A stretch of DNA of 64,000 nucleotides from Labrys wisconsinensis (GCF_030814995.1 NZ_JAUSVX010000012.1:234616-298615); one strand, 5' to 3'; positions 1 to 10,520 are shown, numbered from the stretch's first letter. Numbers and translations: made by a program. The notes: generated from the letters alone by a model not told the origin.

Positions 1-1
1 G

Positions 2-1072
2 GAGACCGGCCTCGCCTACGACCGGCTGATCCCGCTCGCGACCGGCGGCCTGATCGCCTATGGCGTGCTGTCGCTCCCGGTCGGCTGGGTGGCGGACCGG
101 CTGGGGCCCCGGCGGCTGCTCGCCGCCTTCTTCATCGGGTCGGGCCTGGCCTCGGCCGCCGTCGCCACGGCGCAGGGCCCGGCCGGCCTGGCGGCGGCCC
201 TGCTGGCGCTCGGCGCGGCCTGCGCGATCTACCACCCCGTCGGCCTGTCGATGCTGGCGGCGACGTCGCGCCGGCTCGGCCGCGACCTCGGCCTCAACGG
301 CGTCTGCGGCAACCTGGGCGCGTCGGGCGCTGCCGCGCTCACGGCGCTCGCCGCGGCCACGCTCGGCTGGCGCGCCGCCTTCCTGCTGCCTGGTCTCGCC
401 GCGATCGCCTGCGGCCTCGTCTATCTCGCCACGACGTCCGATGCGCCCGCCGGCCGGGCCGACGGCGCGGCGCCGGCCGAGGCCGAGCCGGTGGCGCGTC
501 CCGGCCTCGCCCTCGCTGCTGCCGTGCTGGCCATCCTGGCGGGCGGCATCACCTACAGCCTGGTCACGATCGCCCTGCCCAAGATCATCGACGAGCGTGC
601 CGGCGCCGACCTGACGCTGGCATGGACCGGCACCCTGGCCACGGCCGTGCTGGTCTGCGGCGCGGCGATGCAGCTCGTCGTCGGGACGCTGATCGACCGG
701 GTGGCGCTGCCCACGCTGCTGGTGCTGCTCGCGGCGTCGCAGATGACCGGCCTGCTGATCGCCGCGCTGTTCACCGGGCCGCTCCTGCTGCTCGGCCTGG
801 CGCTGACCATGGCCGCGATCTACGGCGAGGTGGTGGTGGACGATGCCCTGGTCGCCCGCTTCGTGCCGGCGGCGCTGCGGAGCAAGGCCTATGGCGTCAG
901 CTATTTCCTCGGCTTCACCACGGCCGGCGTCGCCGCGCCGCTGATCGGCCTCACGCATGCCGGCGGCGGCTTCGGCCCGCTGCTGGCCCTGACGGCCGCC
1001 TGCGGCACGGCGCTGTTCCTCGCCGCCATCGGCTTCCGCCTGGCGGTCGGCCGCCGCGACGTCGCGGCATGA
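2..1072 (+). CDS. MFS transporter, 5' end cut off by the window
   Basis: The frame is open from base 2 to a TGA at 1070-1072, giving 356 visible residues; the true start lies upstream. The protein is mostly hydrophobic helices with Gly/Ala packing, as in the major facilitator superfamily. Visible residues 28-38 (GWVADRLGPRR) fit the loop 2-3 motif A (GxxxDRxGxRR), which places the missing part at the first helix or so. Substrate unknown. It is an inner-membrane secondary transporter by family. The stop codon lies inside a short direct repeat that continues into the gap before hslV, so the immediate 3' end may have been duplicated recently. No functional tie to hslVU is evident. Confidence 0.85.
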   Translation, partial: ETGLAYDRLIPLATGGLIAYGVLSLPVGWVADRLGPRRLLAAFFIGSGLASAAVATAQGPAGLAAALLALGAACAIYHPVGLSMLAATSRRLGRDLGLNGVCGNLGASGAAALTALAAATLGWRAAFLLPGLAAIACGLVYLATTSDAPAGRADGAAPAEAEPVARPGLALAAAVLAILAGGITYSLVTIALPKIIDERAGADLTLAWTGTLATAVLVCGAAMQLVVGTLIDRVALPTLLVLLAASQMTGLLIAALFTGPLLLLGLALTMAAIYGEVVVDDALVARFVPAALRSKAYGVSYFLGFTTAGVAAPLIGLTHAGGGFGPLLALTAACGTALFLAAIGFRLAVGRRDVAA

Positions 1073-1113
1073 CGGTCCTTGCCGGCACCCCGTGACGGTC
1101 CTTGCCGGCACCC
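1070..1113. repeat. 21-bp direct repeat overlapping an MFS stop codon
   Basis: Two identical 21-bp copies (1070-1090 and 1093-1113) are separated by 2 bp. The first copy begins with the TGA stop of the MFS gene. The second carries an extra in-phase-looking TGA but lies outside the gene. Pattern seen directly; it resembles a small tandem duplication. A very similar arrangement (22 bp, 2-bp gap) occurs at 44125-44170. Confidence 0.9.
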
Positions 1114-1114
1114 T

Positions 1115-1142
1115 TTGCGTTCGCCGCTTCGTTCCATAGATA
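1115..1142 (+). promoter_or_regulatory. Possible promoter of hslVU
   Basis: TTGCGT (1115-1120), a 16-nt spacer and TAGATA (1137-1142) lie about 25 nt before the hslV ATG. This resembles a housekeeping sigma promoter. HslVU is usually heat-shock controlled, but I could not fit an RpoH-type CTTG / CCCCAT-like pair at correct spacing here. Motif match only. Confidence 0.35.
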
Positions 1143-1167
1143 AGGCGGACCCAAACCGAGAGTGCCG

Positions 1168-1746
1168 ATGACCTTCCCTCCCGAGAGCATGACCGACACC
1201 GGGCCGCGTTCGCCCTTCCACGCCACCACCATCCTGATGGTCCGCAAGGGCGGGCGCGTGGTGATCGGCGGCGACGGCCAGGTCAGCCTCGGCCAGACGG
1301 TGATCAAGGGCAATGCCCGCAAAGTGCGCCGGCTCGGCAAGGGCGACGTCATCTCCGGCTTCGCCGGCGCCACGGCCGACGCCTTCACCCTGTTCGAGCG
1401 CCTGGAAGCCAAGCTGGAGCAATATCCCAGCCAGCTCACCCGCGCCTGCGTCGAGCTCGCCAAGGACTGGCGGACCGACCGGTACCTGCGCCGCCTGGAG
1501 GCGATGATGCTGGTGGCGGACAAGTCCGTCAGCCTGGCGCTGACCGGCACCGGCGACGTGCTGGAGCCGGAGGGCGGCGTGATGGCGATCGGCTCGGGCG
1601 GCAACTATGCCCTCGCCGCCGCCCGGGCGCTGATCGACACCGATCTCGACGCCGAGGCGATCGTGCGCAAGGCCATGGGCATCGCCGCCGACATCTGCGT
1701 CTACACCAACCACAACCTGGTGCTGGAGAGCCTGGAGGCGGCCTGA
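1168..1746 (+). CDS. hslV: ATP-dependent protease HslV, peptidase subunit
   Basis: HslV is the proteasome-like peptidase of the cytoplasmic HslVU (ClpQY) protease; two hexameric rings are capped by HslU hexamers. The 192-residue protein carries the family core [10 protein letters not shown], then [11 protein letters not shown] and [12 protein letters not shown]. The catalytic N-terminal threonine is expected at T20 (after FHA) once the propeptide is removed. A propeptide-like N-terminal extension also occurs in other alphaproteobacteria. ATG 1168 was chosen because GAGAG sits 5 nt upstream; ATG 1189 and GTG 1162 are alternatives. hslU follows after 101 bp, and both starts share a similar leader (GAGTGCC-like), which suggests parallel translation signals. 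Confidence 0.97.
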   Translation: MTFPPESMTDTGPRSPFHATTILMVRKGGRVVIGGDGQVSLGQTVIKGNARKVRRLGKGDVISGFAGATADAFTLFERLEAKLEQYPSQLTRACVELAKDWRTDRYLRRLEAMMLVADKSVSLALTGTGDVLEPEGGVMAIGSGGNYALAAARALIDTDLDAEAIVRKAMGIAADICVYTNHNLVLESLEAA

Positions 1747-1847
1747 CGCCGCCGTCCGGCCGGCGGCCCGGCGCCTCGCGGAGGGCCGCTGGTGCATTTT
1801 GGCCGCCCTGCCCCTATCTTGCTGTTCTGTCCCACGTCCGAGTGCCC

Positions 1848-3149
1848 ATGACCACGTTCTCGCCCCGTGAAATCGTCTCAGAGCTCGATCGCCACATCGT
1901 CGGCCAGCACGACGCCAAGCGCGCCGTCGCCATCGCGCTGCGCAACCGCTGGCGGCGGCTGCAGCTCGACGAGAGCCTGCGCGAGGAGGTGATGCCCAAG
2001 AACATCCTGATGATCGGGCCGACCGGCGTCGGCAAGACCGAGATCTCCCGGCGCCTGGCCAAGCTCGCCAACGCACCGTTCCTCAAGGTGGAGGCGACCA
2101 AGTTCACCGAGGTCGGCTATGTCGGCCGCGACGTCGAGCAGATCGTGCGCGACCTCCTCGACATCGGCATTGCCCTGACCAAGGCGGAGAAGCGCAAGGA
2201 GGTGCAGGCCAAGGCTCATCTCGCCGCGGAGGAGCGGGTGCTCGACGCGCTGGTCGGCGCCACCGCCAGCCCGGCGACGCGCGAGTCCTTCCGCCGCAAG
2301 CTGCGCGCCAACGAGCTCGACGACAAGGAGATCGAGATCGAGGTCAAGGACACCTCGACCCCCACCCTCGACATTCCCGGCCTGCCCCAGGGCCAGATGG
2401 GGGTGATCTCGCTCGGCGACATGTTCGGCAAGGCCTTCGGCGGCCGCACCAAGAAGCGGCGCACCACCGTGCGCGAGAGCTACGAGCAGCTGATCCAGGA
2501 CGAGGCCGACAGCCTGCTCGACCAGGACAGCATCGTGCAGGAGGCGATCCGGCAGGTGGAGAACAACGGCATCGTCTTCCTCGACGAGATCGACAAGATC
2601 TGCGCCCGCGAGGGACGCGGCAGCGGCGACGTCAGCCGCGAGGGCGTGCAGCGCGACCTGCTGCCGCTGATCGAGGGCACCACGGTCTCCACCAAGCACG
2701 GCGCGGTCAAGACCGACCATATCCTGTTCGTCGCCTCCGGCGCCTTCCACGTCGCCAAGCCGTCGGACCTCCTGCCCGAGCTGCAGGGCCGCCTGCCGAT
2801 CCGGGTGGAGCTGCAGGCGCTGACGCGCGACGACTTCCGCCGCATCCTGGTGGAGACCGAGGCGAGCCTGATCAAGCAATACGTGGCGCTGATGCAGACC
2901 GAGGGCCTCACCCTGGTGTTCACGGACGACGCCGTCGACGCCATCGCCTCGATCGCGGTGGAGGTCAACGCGACGGTGGAGAACATCGGCGCGCGCCGGC
3001 TGCAGACCGTGATGGAGCGGGTGCTGGACGAGATCTCCTTCACCGCACCCGACCGCGGCGGCGAGACCATCACCATCGACGCGGCCTATGTGCAGAAGAC
3101 CGTCGGCGACCTCGCCAAGAACACGGATCTCAGCCGGTTCATCCTGTAG
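1848..3149 (+). CDS. hslU: HslU, AAA+ unfoldase of the HslVU protease
   Basis: HslU unfolds substrates and feeds them to HslV. The 433-residue protein has the full family layout: an N-terminal [14 protein letters not shown] segment, Walker A GPTGVGKT at 57-64, the pore-loop region [12 protein letters not shown], an inserted I-domain (about 110-230), Walker [10 protein letters not shown], and the C-terminal LSRFIL tail that docks into HslV. Length is normal. ATG 1848 starts the conserved N-terminus. It follows hslV on the same strand. No clear T-run terminator follows. Confidence 0.97.
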   Translation: MTTFSPREIVSELDRHIVGQHDAKRAVAIALRNRWRRLQLDESLREEVMPKNILMIGPTGVGKTEISRRLAKLANAPFLKVEATKFTEVGYVGRDVEQIVRDLLDIGIALTKAEKRKEVQAKAHLAAEERVLDALVGATASPATRESFRRKLRANELDDKEIEIEVKDTSTPTLDIPGLPQGQMGVISLGDMFGKAFGGRTKKRRTTVRESYEQLIQDEADSLLDQDSIVQEAIRQVENNGIVFLDEIDKICAREGRGSGDVSREGVQRDLLPLIEGTTVSTKHGAVKTDHILFVASGAFHVAKPSDLLPELQGRLPIRVELQALTRDDFRRILVETEASLIKQYVALMQTEGLTLVFTDDAVDAIASIAVEVNATVENIGARRLQTVMERVLDEISFTAPDRGGETITIDAAYVQKTVGDLAKNTDLSRFIL

Positions 3150-3240
3150 GGCGGCCCGCGACGCGTCGTGCAAATTGGCGGCGTGCGGTCAAGACAATCC
3201 TAACCCGGCGTCACCATAATGCGGCGCGGGGGAAGAGATC

Positions 3241-3825
3241 ATGACCGCACAGCCCATCGTCAGCGCACGCCTCAGCGAAACGCCGCTCGGCCCGGCGCCG
3301 ATCCGGCCCGAATGGATCCTGGACGGAGCGCCGCAGGCCCGCGTGGCCGAGATCGCGTGTTCGGCGGACGGGGCCTCGCTGACGGCGATGTGGGATTGCA
3401 CCGCCGGCACCTTCGACTGGTATTTCGGCGGCGACGAGACGGTGCACATCCTCGAAGGCGAGGTGCAGGTCGAGGGCGGCGGAATCTCGCGGGTGCTGCG
3501 CCCGGGCGACGTCGCCCTGTTCCGCGCCGGCACCTGGGCCCGCTGGCACGTGCCGCATTACGTGCGCAAGCTCGCCTTCTGCCACGACGCCCTGCCGCGC
3601 CCGGTCGGCCTGTGGCTGCGGGCGGCGCGCAAGGCGGGACGCATCCGTCGCCGCCTGACGGGCGCGGTCGCGGCGCCCGGCGGCCTGGCGGCACAAGGCC
3701 TCGGCACGAGGAGCCCCGGCGCGCGGACGGCGCGGAGCCGCCGGCCGGCGGCGCTGCCGCTCTCGAGCCGCCTGCTTTTTCTCGGGCTGCGCACCGCCGG
3801 CTTCAGCCTCGGGTTTGTCCTCTAG
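3241..3825 (+). CDS. Cupin-domain protein (DUF861/Cupin_3 type)
   Basis: 194 residues. Residues about 40-115 form one cupin barrel of the DUF861 kind: WDCTAGTFDWYFGGDETVHI, then ILEGEVQVE, LRPGDVALFRAG and a closing WHVPHYVRK. The glutamate in DETVHILEGE and the later histidine are candidate metal or ligand contacts. After the cupin comes a basic Arg/Ala-rich segment (about 120-170) and a hydrophobic C-terminus (about 172-194) that could associate with the membrane. GGGGAAGAG lies just upstream of the ATG as a ribosome-binding site. Small-molecule substrate and role unknown; not in an obvious operon. Probably cytoplasmic. Confidence 0.8.
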   Translation: MTAQPIVSARLSETPLGPAPIRPEWILDGAPQARVAEIACSADGASLTAMWDCTAGTFDWYFGGDETVHILEGEVQVEGGGISRVLRPGDVALFRAGTWARWHVPHYVRKLAFCHDALPRPVGLWLRAARKAGRIRRRLTGAVAAPGGLAAQGLGTRSPGARTARSRRPAALPLSSRLLFLGLRTAGFSLGFVL

Positions 3826-3962
3826 CTCGCGGCGCTCGACACCTTCCCGGACCCGGGCGATCGGATCCCCGGGCCGCCGATCGGCAGCGTGTGGTGATGG
3901 TGTCCGGCCAGCGCCGCGAACGCGTGCGCCAGCCGCATCGCCCGGTCGAGCCCGGCGCCGGC

Positions 3963-4244
3963 TCAGCGCCGGCGCATGTTGCCACCACCACGCTGCGGCG
4001 GGCGCGGGCCGGCGGCGGCGCGCTCGTCCTTGTGGCGGAAGATGATCCGGCCCTTGTCGAGGTCGTAGGGGCTCATCTCGACGGTGACGCGGTCACCCTC
4101 GATGGTCTTGATGCGGTTCTTCTTCATCTTGCCGGCGGTGTAGGCGATCATCTCGTGACCGTTGTCGAGCTTCACCCGGAAACGGGCGTCCGGCAGGACT
4201 TCGGAAACCGAGCCTTCGAATTCCATCAGTTCTTCTTTGGCCAT
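3963..4244 (-). CDS. infA: Translation initiation factor IF-1 with Gly/Arg-rich tail
   Basis: 93 residues. The OB-fold core runs from [11 protein letters not shown] through [21 protein letters not shown] and [19 protein letters not shown] to [13 protein letters not shown], the IF-1 signature; the factor occupies the 30S A site during initiation. The usual protein is about 72 residues, and the extra 20 or so here are a Pro/Gly/Arg tail ending NMRRR. Long-tailed IF-1 forms are known in Rhizobiales. The gene is 40 bp downstream of the DEAD-box helicase and probably co-transcribed. Both are classic cold-adaptation functions in translation. Confidence 0.95.
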   Translation of the reverse strand: MAKEELMEFEGSVSEVLPDARFRVKLDNGHEMIAYTAGKMKKNRIKTIEGDRVTVEMSPYDLDKGRIIFRHKDERAAAGPRPPQRGGGNMRRR

Positions 4245-4284
4245 GGGCTCTCTCTAACCTTGGGTCTTCATCGAAGCATGCCGA

Positions 4285-5529
<1,245 letters not shown>

Positions 5530-6095
5530 CATAGGTCCTTCATGCCTGCCCACGTCAAAACGACGGCATGGGCCGTCGTCCGGTCCCGCGATTGCCGACC
5601 TCTTCGGTCCGGCAGTGTCGCGGCCCTCGCGCGGATGGGCTCGGCGGATTGTTTCGGGGATGGCCTGAGGTGAGGCGCTGCTTCGAAAAACGAAAATCCA
5701 GCGCGCCGCGCGATCCCCAGGCGATCAATGCAGCCGGTTGCTGATGCATTCTGGGAATAAAGTCAAGAAAAAAGAACGGCATTCGACACGAGCGGCGCCC
5801 CGACCGACGGGCCGGCCCCGGCCTGCCGCATCGACCGCCGGGCCATGTCGCCGGTTTTATCGATCGGTCAAGATGCATATGCGGCGTAAGAAAAACTGAA
5901 TCCGCAATTAAGATTTGTTAAAACGTAAGTCGATTCTAATAAGATCCGGCGACAGAGAAGCATGATAACTTTCAAAATACTGCCGCACCTGCGCCAATAT
6001 TGCACAGGCGCGGCGCCTTGCGGTGCTTCTGCAACTCATTCACCTTTCGCGAGAACCAGCGGACACAGCCGGCAGAGATATCGACGAGGAACGCC
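5530..6095. other. 566-bp divergent intergenic region
   Basis: This separates the minus-strand helicase from the plus-strand serine-cycle operon. The part near the helicase (5554-5880) is G+C-rich without a convincing gene; it could encode a long helicase 5' leader, as seen for cold-induced helicases. The part from 5880 to 5990 is strikingly A+T-rich for this genome and carries the promoter described at 5915-5942. An 8-bp palindrome CAATATTG lies at 5995-6002 inside a near-symmetric TGC..GCA context. No RNA gene or small CDS is supported. Confidence 0.6.
5915..5942 (+). promoter_or_regulatory. Promoter of the serine-cycle operon, with TTAA-N6-TTAA
   Basis: TTGTTA (5915-5920), a 16-nt spacer and TAATAA (5937-5942) fit a sigma-70-type promoter, leaving a leader of about 145 nt. 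TTAAGATTTGTTAA at 5908-5921 overlaps the -35 box and contains a T-N11-A pattern, as bound by LysR-type regulators; serine-cycle genes in methylotrophs are controlled by the LysR-type QscR. The regulator link is inference only; no lysR gene is in the window. Confidence 0.4.
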
Positions 6096-7283
6096 ATGCA
6101 GCATCACACCGGCCTCTTCATCCCGGGGCCGACCAACATTCCCGACCCGGTGCGCCGGGCGATGAACCTGCCGATGGAGGACATGCGCGCCCCCGATTTC
6201 CCGGAGCTGACGCTGCCGCTGTTCCGCGACCTCAAGCGTGTGTTCAAGACCGAGACCGGCCAGGCCTTCATCTATCCCGCCTCCGGCACCGGCGGCTGGG
6301 AAGCGGTGCTGACCAACACGCTCAATCCCGGCGACAAGGTGCTGATCGCCACCTTCGGCCAGTTCTCGCTGCTCTGGGCCGACATGTGCCGGCGCCTCGG
6401 CTTCGACACGGTGGTGGTGGACCGGCCCTGGGGCGAGGGCGTGCCGGTGGAGGCGTTCGCGGACATCCTCGCCCGCGACGGGACGCATCGGATCCGGGCC
6501 GTGCTCGCCACCCACAACGAGACCGCGACCGGCGTCACCTCCGACATTGCCGGCCTGCGCCGGGCGCTCGACGCGGCCGGCCATCCCGCCCTGCTCTATG
6601 TCGACGGCGTCTCGTCGGTCGCCTCGATCGACCTGCGCATGGACGAATGGGGCCTCGACGCCGTCGTCTCCGGCTCGCAGAAGGGCTTCATGCTGCCGAC
6701 GGGCCTCGCCATCGTCGCGGTCAGCCAGAAGGCGCTGGAGGCGCACCGGTCTTCGAAGTTCCCGCGCTGCTTCTTCTCCTTCGAAGACATGATGCGCACC
6801 AACAAGGACGGCTATTTTCCCTACACGCCGGCGACGACGCTGCTGCGCGGCCTCAGGGCCTCGCTCGACCTCCTGTTTGCGGAAGGCCTGGAGAACGTCT
6901 TCACCCGCCACCACCATCTCGCCGAGGGCGTGCGCCGGGCGGTGACGGCCTGGGGCCTGACGCTGTGCGCCCGCGAGCCGAAATGGCATTCGGACACGGT
7001 CAGCGCCATCGTCGTGCCGGAGGGCGTCGACAGCACCCAGGTGGCCCGCCAAGCCTATCACCGCTACGGCGTGTCCTTCGGCATCGGCCTCAACAAGGTG
7101 GCGGGCAGGGTGTTCCGCATCGGCCATCTCGGCGCGCTGAACGAGCCGATGCTGCTGGGCGCGCTCGGTGCCGCCGAGATGGCGCTGGCCGATTGTGGCG
7201 CCCGCATCGCGTTCGGCTCGGGCGTCGCGGCGGCGCAGAGCCATTACGCCAGCCGCAGCAACCTGACCGCCGCCGCGGCCTGA
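6096..7283 (+). CDS. sga: Serine-glyoxylate aminotransferase
   Basis: 395 residues, fold-type I PLP aminotransferase of class V. It transfers the amino group of serine to glyoxylate, giving hydroxypyruvate and glycine, a key step of the serine cycle. Visible signatures are GLFIPGPTNIPDPV at the N-terminus, ASGTGGWEA, ATHNETATGV, the PLP-binding aspartate in YVDGVSS, and SGSQKGFMLP with the Schiff-base lysine K196. ATG 6096 is preceded by GAGGA at 5-nt spacing; the open frame extends upstream but is not conserved in character. First gene of a four-gene run with malyl-CoA lyase and malate-CoA ligase, which confirms the pathway role. Cytoplasmic. Confidence 0.95.
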   Translation: MQHHTGLFIPGPTNIPDPVRRAMNLPMEDMRAPDFPELTLPLFRDLKRVFKTETGQAFIYPASGTGGWEAVLTNTLNPGDKVLIATFGQFSLLWADMCRRLGFDTVVVDRPWGEGVPVEAFADILARDGTHRIRAVLATHNETATGVTSDIAGLRRALDAAGHPALLYVDGVSSVASIDLRMDEWGLDAVVSGSQKGFMLPTGLAIVAVSQKALEAHRSSKFPRCFFSFEDMMRTNKDGYFPYTPATTLLRGLRASLDLLFAEGLENVFTRHHHLAEGVRRAVTAWGLTLCAREPKWHSDTVSAIVVPEGVDSTQVARQAYHRYGVSFGIGLNKVAGRVFRIGHLGALNEPMLLGALGAAEMALADCGARIAFGSGVAAAQSHYASRSNLTAAAA

Positions 7284-7329
7284 CCACGGCGATCGCGCGG
7301 CGCCGGCCCCACGGAGACCCCGACATCCC

Positions 7330-8280
7330 ATGAGCTTCACCCAGTACAAGCCGGTGGCGACGCGCCTGCAGCGCAGCGAGCTCGCCGTGCCCGGCTCCAA
7401 CCCGTCGATGATCGACAAGGCGGCCGCCTCCGCCGCCGATTTCGTCTTCCTCGACCTGGAGGACGCGGTGGCGCCGAACGACAAGGAGCCGGCGCGCAGA
7501 AACGTCATCCAGGCGCTGAACGACATCGACTGGAAGGGCAAGGGCAAGACCGTATCGATCCGCATCAACGGCCTCGACACCCATTACATGTATCGCGACG
7601 TCGTCGACATCGTCGAGCAGGCGGGATCCAGGCTCGATACGATCCTGGTGCCGAAAGTCGGCACCCCGCACGACCTCACCATGGTCGAGGCGCTGGTGAC
7701 GCAGATCGAGGAAGCCAGACGGCTGCCCAACCGCATCGGCATCGAGGCGCTGATCGAGACCGCGCTCGGCATGGCCAATGTCGAGGAGATCGCCCGCCAG
7801 ACCCATACCAGGCGGCTGGAGGCGCTGCATTTCGGCGTCGCCGACTTTGCCGCCTCGCGCCGCTCGCGCACGGTGGTGATCGGCGGCCTCAATCCCGACT
7901 ATCCCGGCGACCAGTGGCATGCGGCGATCGACCGGATGGTGACGGCCTGCCGCGCCTTCGGGCTGCGCGCCATCGACGGCCCCTTCGGCGACTTCAACGA
8001 CCCCGACGGCTATGTCGCCGCCGCCCGGCGGGCCGCCGTGCTCGGCTGCGAGGGCAAATGGGCGATCCATCCGAGCCAGATCGCCATGGCCAACGACGTG
8101 TTCTCGCCGCCGCCGGCCGAGGTCGAGCGGGCCAAGCGCATCCTGGTCGCGCTCGAACAGGCCGCGGCCGAGGGCCGGGGCGCGGCCCAGCTCGACGGCC
8201 GGATGATCGACGCAGCCTCGGCCCGCATGGCGCAGAACGTCGTCACGGTCGCCGACGCCATCGCCGCCAAGGCGGCCTGA
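7330..8280 (+). CDS. mcl: Malyl-CoA lyase (HpcH/HpaI-CitE family)
   Basis: 316 residues. A CitE-like TIM barrel splits malyl-CoA into acetyl-CoA and glyoxylate. Landmarks are RSELAVPGSNPSMIDKA near the N-terminus (CoA-binding arginine), DFVFLDLEDAVAP with the metal-binding acidic residues, VRINGLDT-like SIRINGLDTHY, a central IGIEALIETALGM, and GKWAIHPSQI near the C-terminus. The start is an ATG 46 bp after sga. The next two genes encode the ligase that makes its substrate, so L-malyl-CoA is the likely substrate, although beta-methylmalyl-CoA cleavage is also possible in this family. Confidence 0.93.
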   Translation: MSFTQYKPVATRLQRSELAVPGSNPSMIDKAAASAADFVFLDLEDAVAPNDKEPARRNVIQALNDIDWKGKGKTVSIRINGLDTHYMYRDVVDIVEQAGSRLDTILVPKVGTPHDLTMVEALVTQIEEARRLPNRIGIEALIETALGMANVEEIARQTHTRRLEALHFGVADFAASRRSRTVVIGGLNPDYPGDQWHAAIDRMVTACRAFGLRAIDGPFGDFNDPDGYVAAARRAAVLGCEGKWAIHPSQIAMANDVFSPPPAEVERAKRILVALEQAAAEGRGAAQLDGRMIDAASARMAQNVVTVADAIAAKAA

Positions 8281-8304
8281 GACGCAAAGTTGGGGGAAAG
8301 CCGG

Positions 8305-9480
8305 ATGGACATCCACGAATACCAGGCCAAGGAGATCCTGGCCAAGTACGGCGTGCCGATCCCGCGCGGGGGCCTCGCCTACAGCGCCGAGCAGGCCGCC
8401 TACCGGGCCCGCGAGATCGGCGGCTCGGTCTGGGTGGTCAAGGCGCAGGTCCACACCGGCGGACGCGGCAAGGCCGGCGGGGTCAAGGTCGTGACCAGCG
8501 AGGATGCGGTCGAGGCGGCCGCCGAGGCCATGCTGGGGCGCAGGCTCGTCACCCCCCAGACCGGCCCCCAGGGCAAGGGCGTCTACCGGCTCTATATCGA
8601 AGGCGGCGTCGCCATCGGGCACGAGTTCTATCTCGGCTTCGTGCTCGACCGCGGCGAGCAGCGCGTCGCGGTGGTCGCCTCCCGCGAGGGCGGCATCGAC
8701 ATCGAGGAGATCGCGGCCGAGCGGCCGGACAGCCTGATCCGCCACTGCGTCGAGCCGGCTGTCGGCATGCAGGCCTTCCAGGCGCGGGAGATCGCCTTCG
8801 CCCTGGGCCTGCCGGCCGGCACGATCGCCGAGGCGACGCAGGTCATCCTGCGCTGCTACCGCGCCTTCCGCGACAAGGACGCCACGATGCTGGAGATCAA
8901 CCCGCTGGTGCTGACCGCGGACAACCGCCTGCTGGCGCTCGATGCCAAGATGTCGTTCGACGACAACGCCCTGTTCCGCCATCCCGACATTTCCGAGCTG
9001 CGCGACAAGAGCCAGGAGGACCCGCGCGAGACCCAGGCCGCCGACCGGGGCCTGTCCTATGTCGGGCTCGACGGCGATGTCGGCTGCATCGTCAACGGCG
9101 CGGGCCTCGCCATGGCGACGATGGACATGATCAAGCTCGCCGGCGGAGAGCCGGCTAATTTCCTCGACATCGGCGGCGGCGCCACGCCCGAGCGGGTGGC
9201 CAAGGCCTTCCGCCTTGTGACGCAGGACAGGAACGTCAAGGTGGTGCTGGTCAACATCTTCGCCGGCATCAACCGCTGCGACTGGGTGGCGCAAGGCGTG
9301 GTCAAGGCGGTGGAGATCGCCGGGCTCGACCGCCCGCTGGTGGTGCGCCTGGCCGGCACGCATGTGGAGGAGGGCCGCCGGATCATCGCGGAGAGCGGCC
9401 TCTCCGTCATCGCCGCCACCACCCTGGCCGAGGCCGCACAACGGTCGGTCGAGGCCGCCCGACGCCAGCAGAGAGCCTGA
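8305..9480 (+). CDS. mtkA: Malate-CoA ligase, beta subunit (ATP-grasp)
   Basis: 391 residues, homologous to succinyl-CoA synthetase beta. The N-terminal ATP-grasp domain begins [18 protein letters not shown] and includes [18 protein letters not shown] and [10 protein letters not shown]; the C-terminal flavodoxin-like domain has [18 protein letters not shown] and NFLDIGGGA. With mtkB it activates malate with CoA using ATP. Assignment to malate rather than succinate rests on position directly after sga-mcl. ATG 8305 follows a strong GGGGGAAAG. Four bases (stop to start) separate it from the alpha subunit. Confidence 0.93.
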   Translation: MDIHEYQAKEILAKYGVPIPRGGLAYSAEQAAYRAREIGGSVWVVKAQVHTGGRGKAGGVKVVTSEDAVEAAAEAMLGRRLVTPQTGPQGKGVYRLYIEGGVAIGHEFYLGFVLDRGEQRVAVVASREGGIDIEEIAAERPDSLIRHCVEPAVGMQAFQAREIAFALGLPAGTIAEATQVILRCYRAFRDKDATMLEINPLVLTADNRLLALDAKMSFDDNALFRHPDISELRDKSQEDPRETQAADRGLSYVGLDGDVGCIVNGAGLAMATMDMIKLAGGEPANFLDIGGGATPERVAKAFRLVTQDRNVKVVLVNIFAGINRCDWVAQGVVKAVEIAGLDRPLVVRLAGTHVEEGRRIIAESGLSVIAATTLAEAAQRSVEAARRQQRA

Positions 9481-9483
9481 GCC

Positions 9484-10395
9484 ATGTCCGTCCTGATCGA
9501 CAAGACGACCCCGGTGCTGGTGCAGGGCATCACCGGCAAGATCGGCAGCTTCCACGCCCAGGAGATGCTGGACTACGGCACGCCCGTGGTCGGCGGCGTC
9601 ACGCCCGGCAAGGGCGGCTCGACCATCCTCGGCCTGCCGGTGTTCGACACGGTCAAGGCGGCGGTCGGAGCGACCGGCGCGACGGTCTCGATCGTGTTCG
9701 TGCCGCCGCCCTTCGCCGCCGATTCGATCATGGAGGCGGCCGATGCCGGCATCCGCGTCTGCATCGCCATCACCGACGGCATCCCGGCCCAGGACATGAT
9801 GCGGGTGAAGCGCTACATGCGCCGCTACCGGGCGCAGGCGCGCATGCGGCTGCTGGGGCCGAACTGCGCCGGCGTGATCACCCCCGGCCAGAGCCTCTGC
9901 GGCATCATGCCGGGCCATATCTACCTGCCGGGGCGCATCGGCATCGTCGGGCGCTCGGGCACGCTCGGCTACGAGGCAGCCTCCCAGTTGAAGGAACTGG
10001 GCATCGGCGTCTCGACCTCGGTCGGCATCGGCGGCGACCCGATCAACGGCTCCTCGCATCGCGACATCCTCGAATTGTTCGAGAACGACCCGGACACCGA
10101 CGCGGTGGTGATGATCGGCGAGATCGGTGGCCCGCAGGAGGCCGAGGCCGCCGCTTTTGCCCGCGACCACATGACCAAGCCGGTCTGCGCCTATATCGCC
10201 GGCCTCTCCGCACCGAAGGGCCGCAAGATGGGCCATGCCGGCGCCATCGTCTCGACCAGTGGCGAGAGCGCGGCCGAGAAGGTCGAGATCCTCAGGGCCT
10301 GCGGCGTCACCATCGTGCCGACGCCGGCCGAGTTCGGCACGACGGTGCAGGCGATGCTGGCGGCACGGGAGACGCCGATGCGCAAGGCGGGGTAG
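9484..10395 (+). CDS. mtkB: Malate-CoA ligase, alpha subunit
   Basis: 303 residues, SucD-like. A Rossmann CoA-binding domain (VLVQGITGKIGSFHAQEM, then GGVTPGKGG) is followed by a ligase domain with GRSGTLGYEA and the phospho-histidine loop GHAGAIVSTSGESAAEK. The histidine in GHAGAI is the expected phosphoryl carrier. It completes the enzyme with mtkA. Many methylotrophs carry ppc and other serine-cycle genes nearby; here a toxin-antitoxin pair follows instead. A weak 7-bp stem (10445-10451 with 10459-10465) lies 50 bp after the stop. Confidence 0.93.
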   Translation: MSVLIDKTTPVLVQGITGKIGSFHAQEMLDYGTPVVGGVTPGKGGSTILGLPVFDTVKAAVGATGATVSIVFVPPPFAADSIMEAADAGIRVCIAITDGIPAQDMMRVKRYMRRYRAQARMRLLGPNCAGVITPGQSLCGIMPGHIYLPGRIGIVGRSGTLGYEAASQLKELGIGVSTSVGIGGDPINGSSHRDILELFENDPDTDAVVMIGEIGGPQEAEAAAFARDHMTKPVCAYIAGLSAPKGRKMGHAGAIVSTSGESAAEKVEILRACGVTIVPTPAEFGTTVQAMLAARETPMRKAG

Positions 10396-10468
10396 AGATC
10401 GACGAGCCTCGTGCAGGTCCGCGGTGCCGCTGTGAGCGACTGAGAGAGATCTACAACGGATCTCTGCC

Positions 10469-10509
10469 TTGCTGTCCATATCGTGCTATACATATATAGC
10501 ACGATATGG
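10469..10509 (+). promoter_or_regulatory. Promoter inside a perfect 15-bp palindromic operator of the relBE-type pair
   Basis: Arms CCATATCGTGCTATA (10476-10490) and its exact complement (10495-10509) flank a 4-bp centre, ending 11 bp before the antitoxin start. TTGCTG at 10469-10474 with CATATA or TATATA 16-18 nt downstream places a promoter within the palindrome. Ribbon-helix-helix antitoxins typically repress their own operon at such sites, alone or with toxin. The palindrome is seen directly; binding is inferred. Confidence 0.75.
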
Positions 10510-10520
10510 GAGGGCACTTC

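Noticed and set aside
1100..1142. RpoH (heat-shock) promoter for hslVU
   Set aside because: A CTTG at 1100-1103 exists, but the only fitting -10-like sequence lies about 29 nt further on; spacing is wrong.
3826..3962. Small palindromes between the cupin gene and infA as a bidirectional terminator
   Set aside because: CGATCGG/CCGATCG-type 7-bp stems occur, but with long loops and no T-run; in this base composition they are weak evidence.
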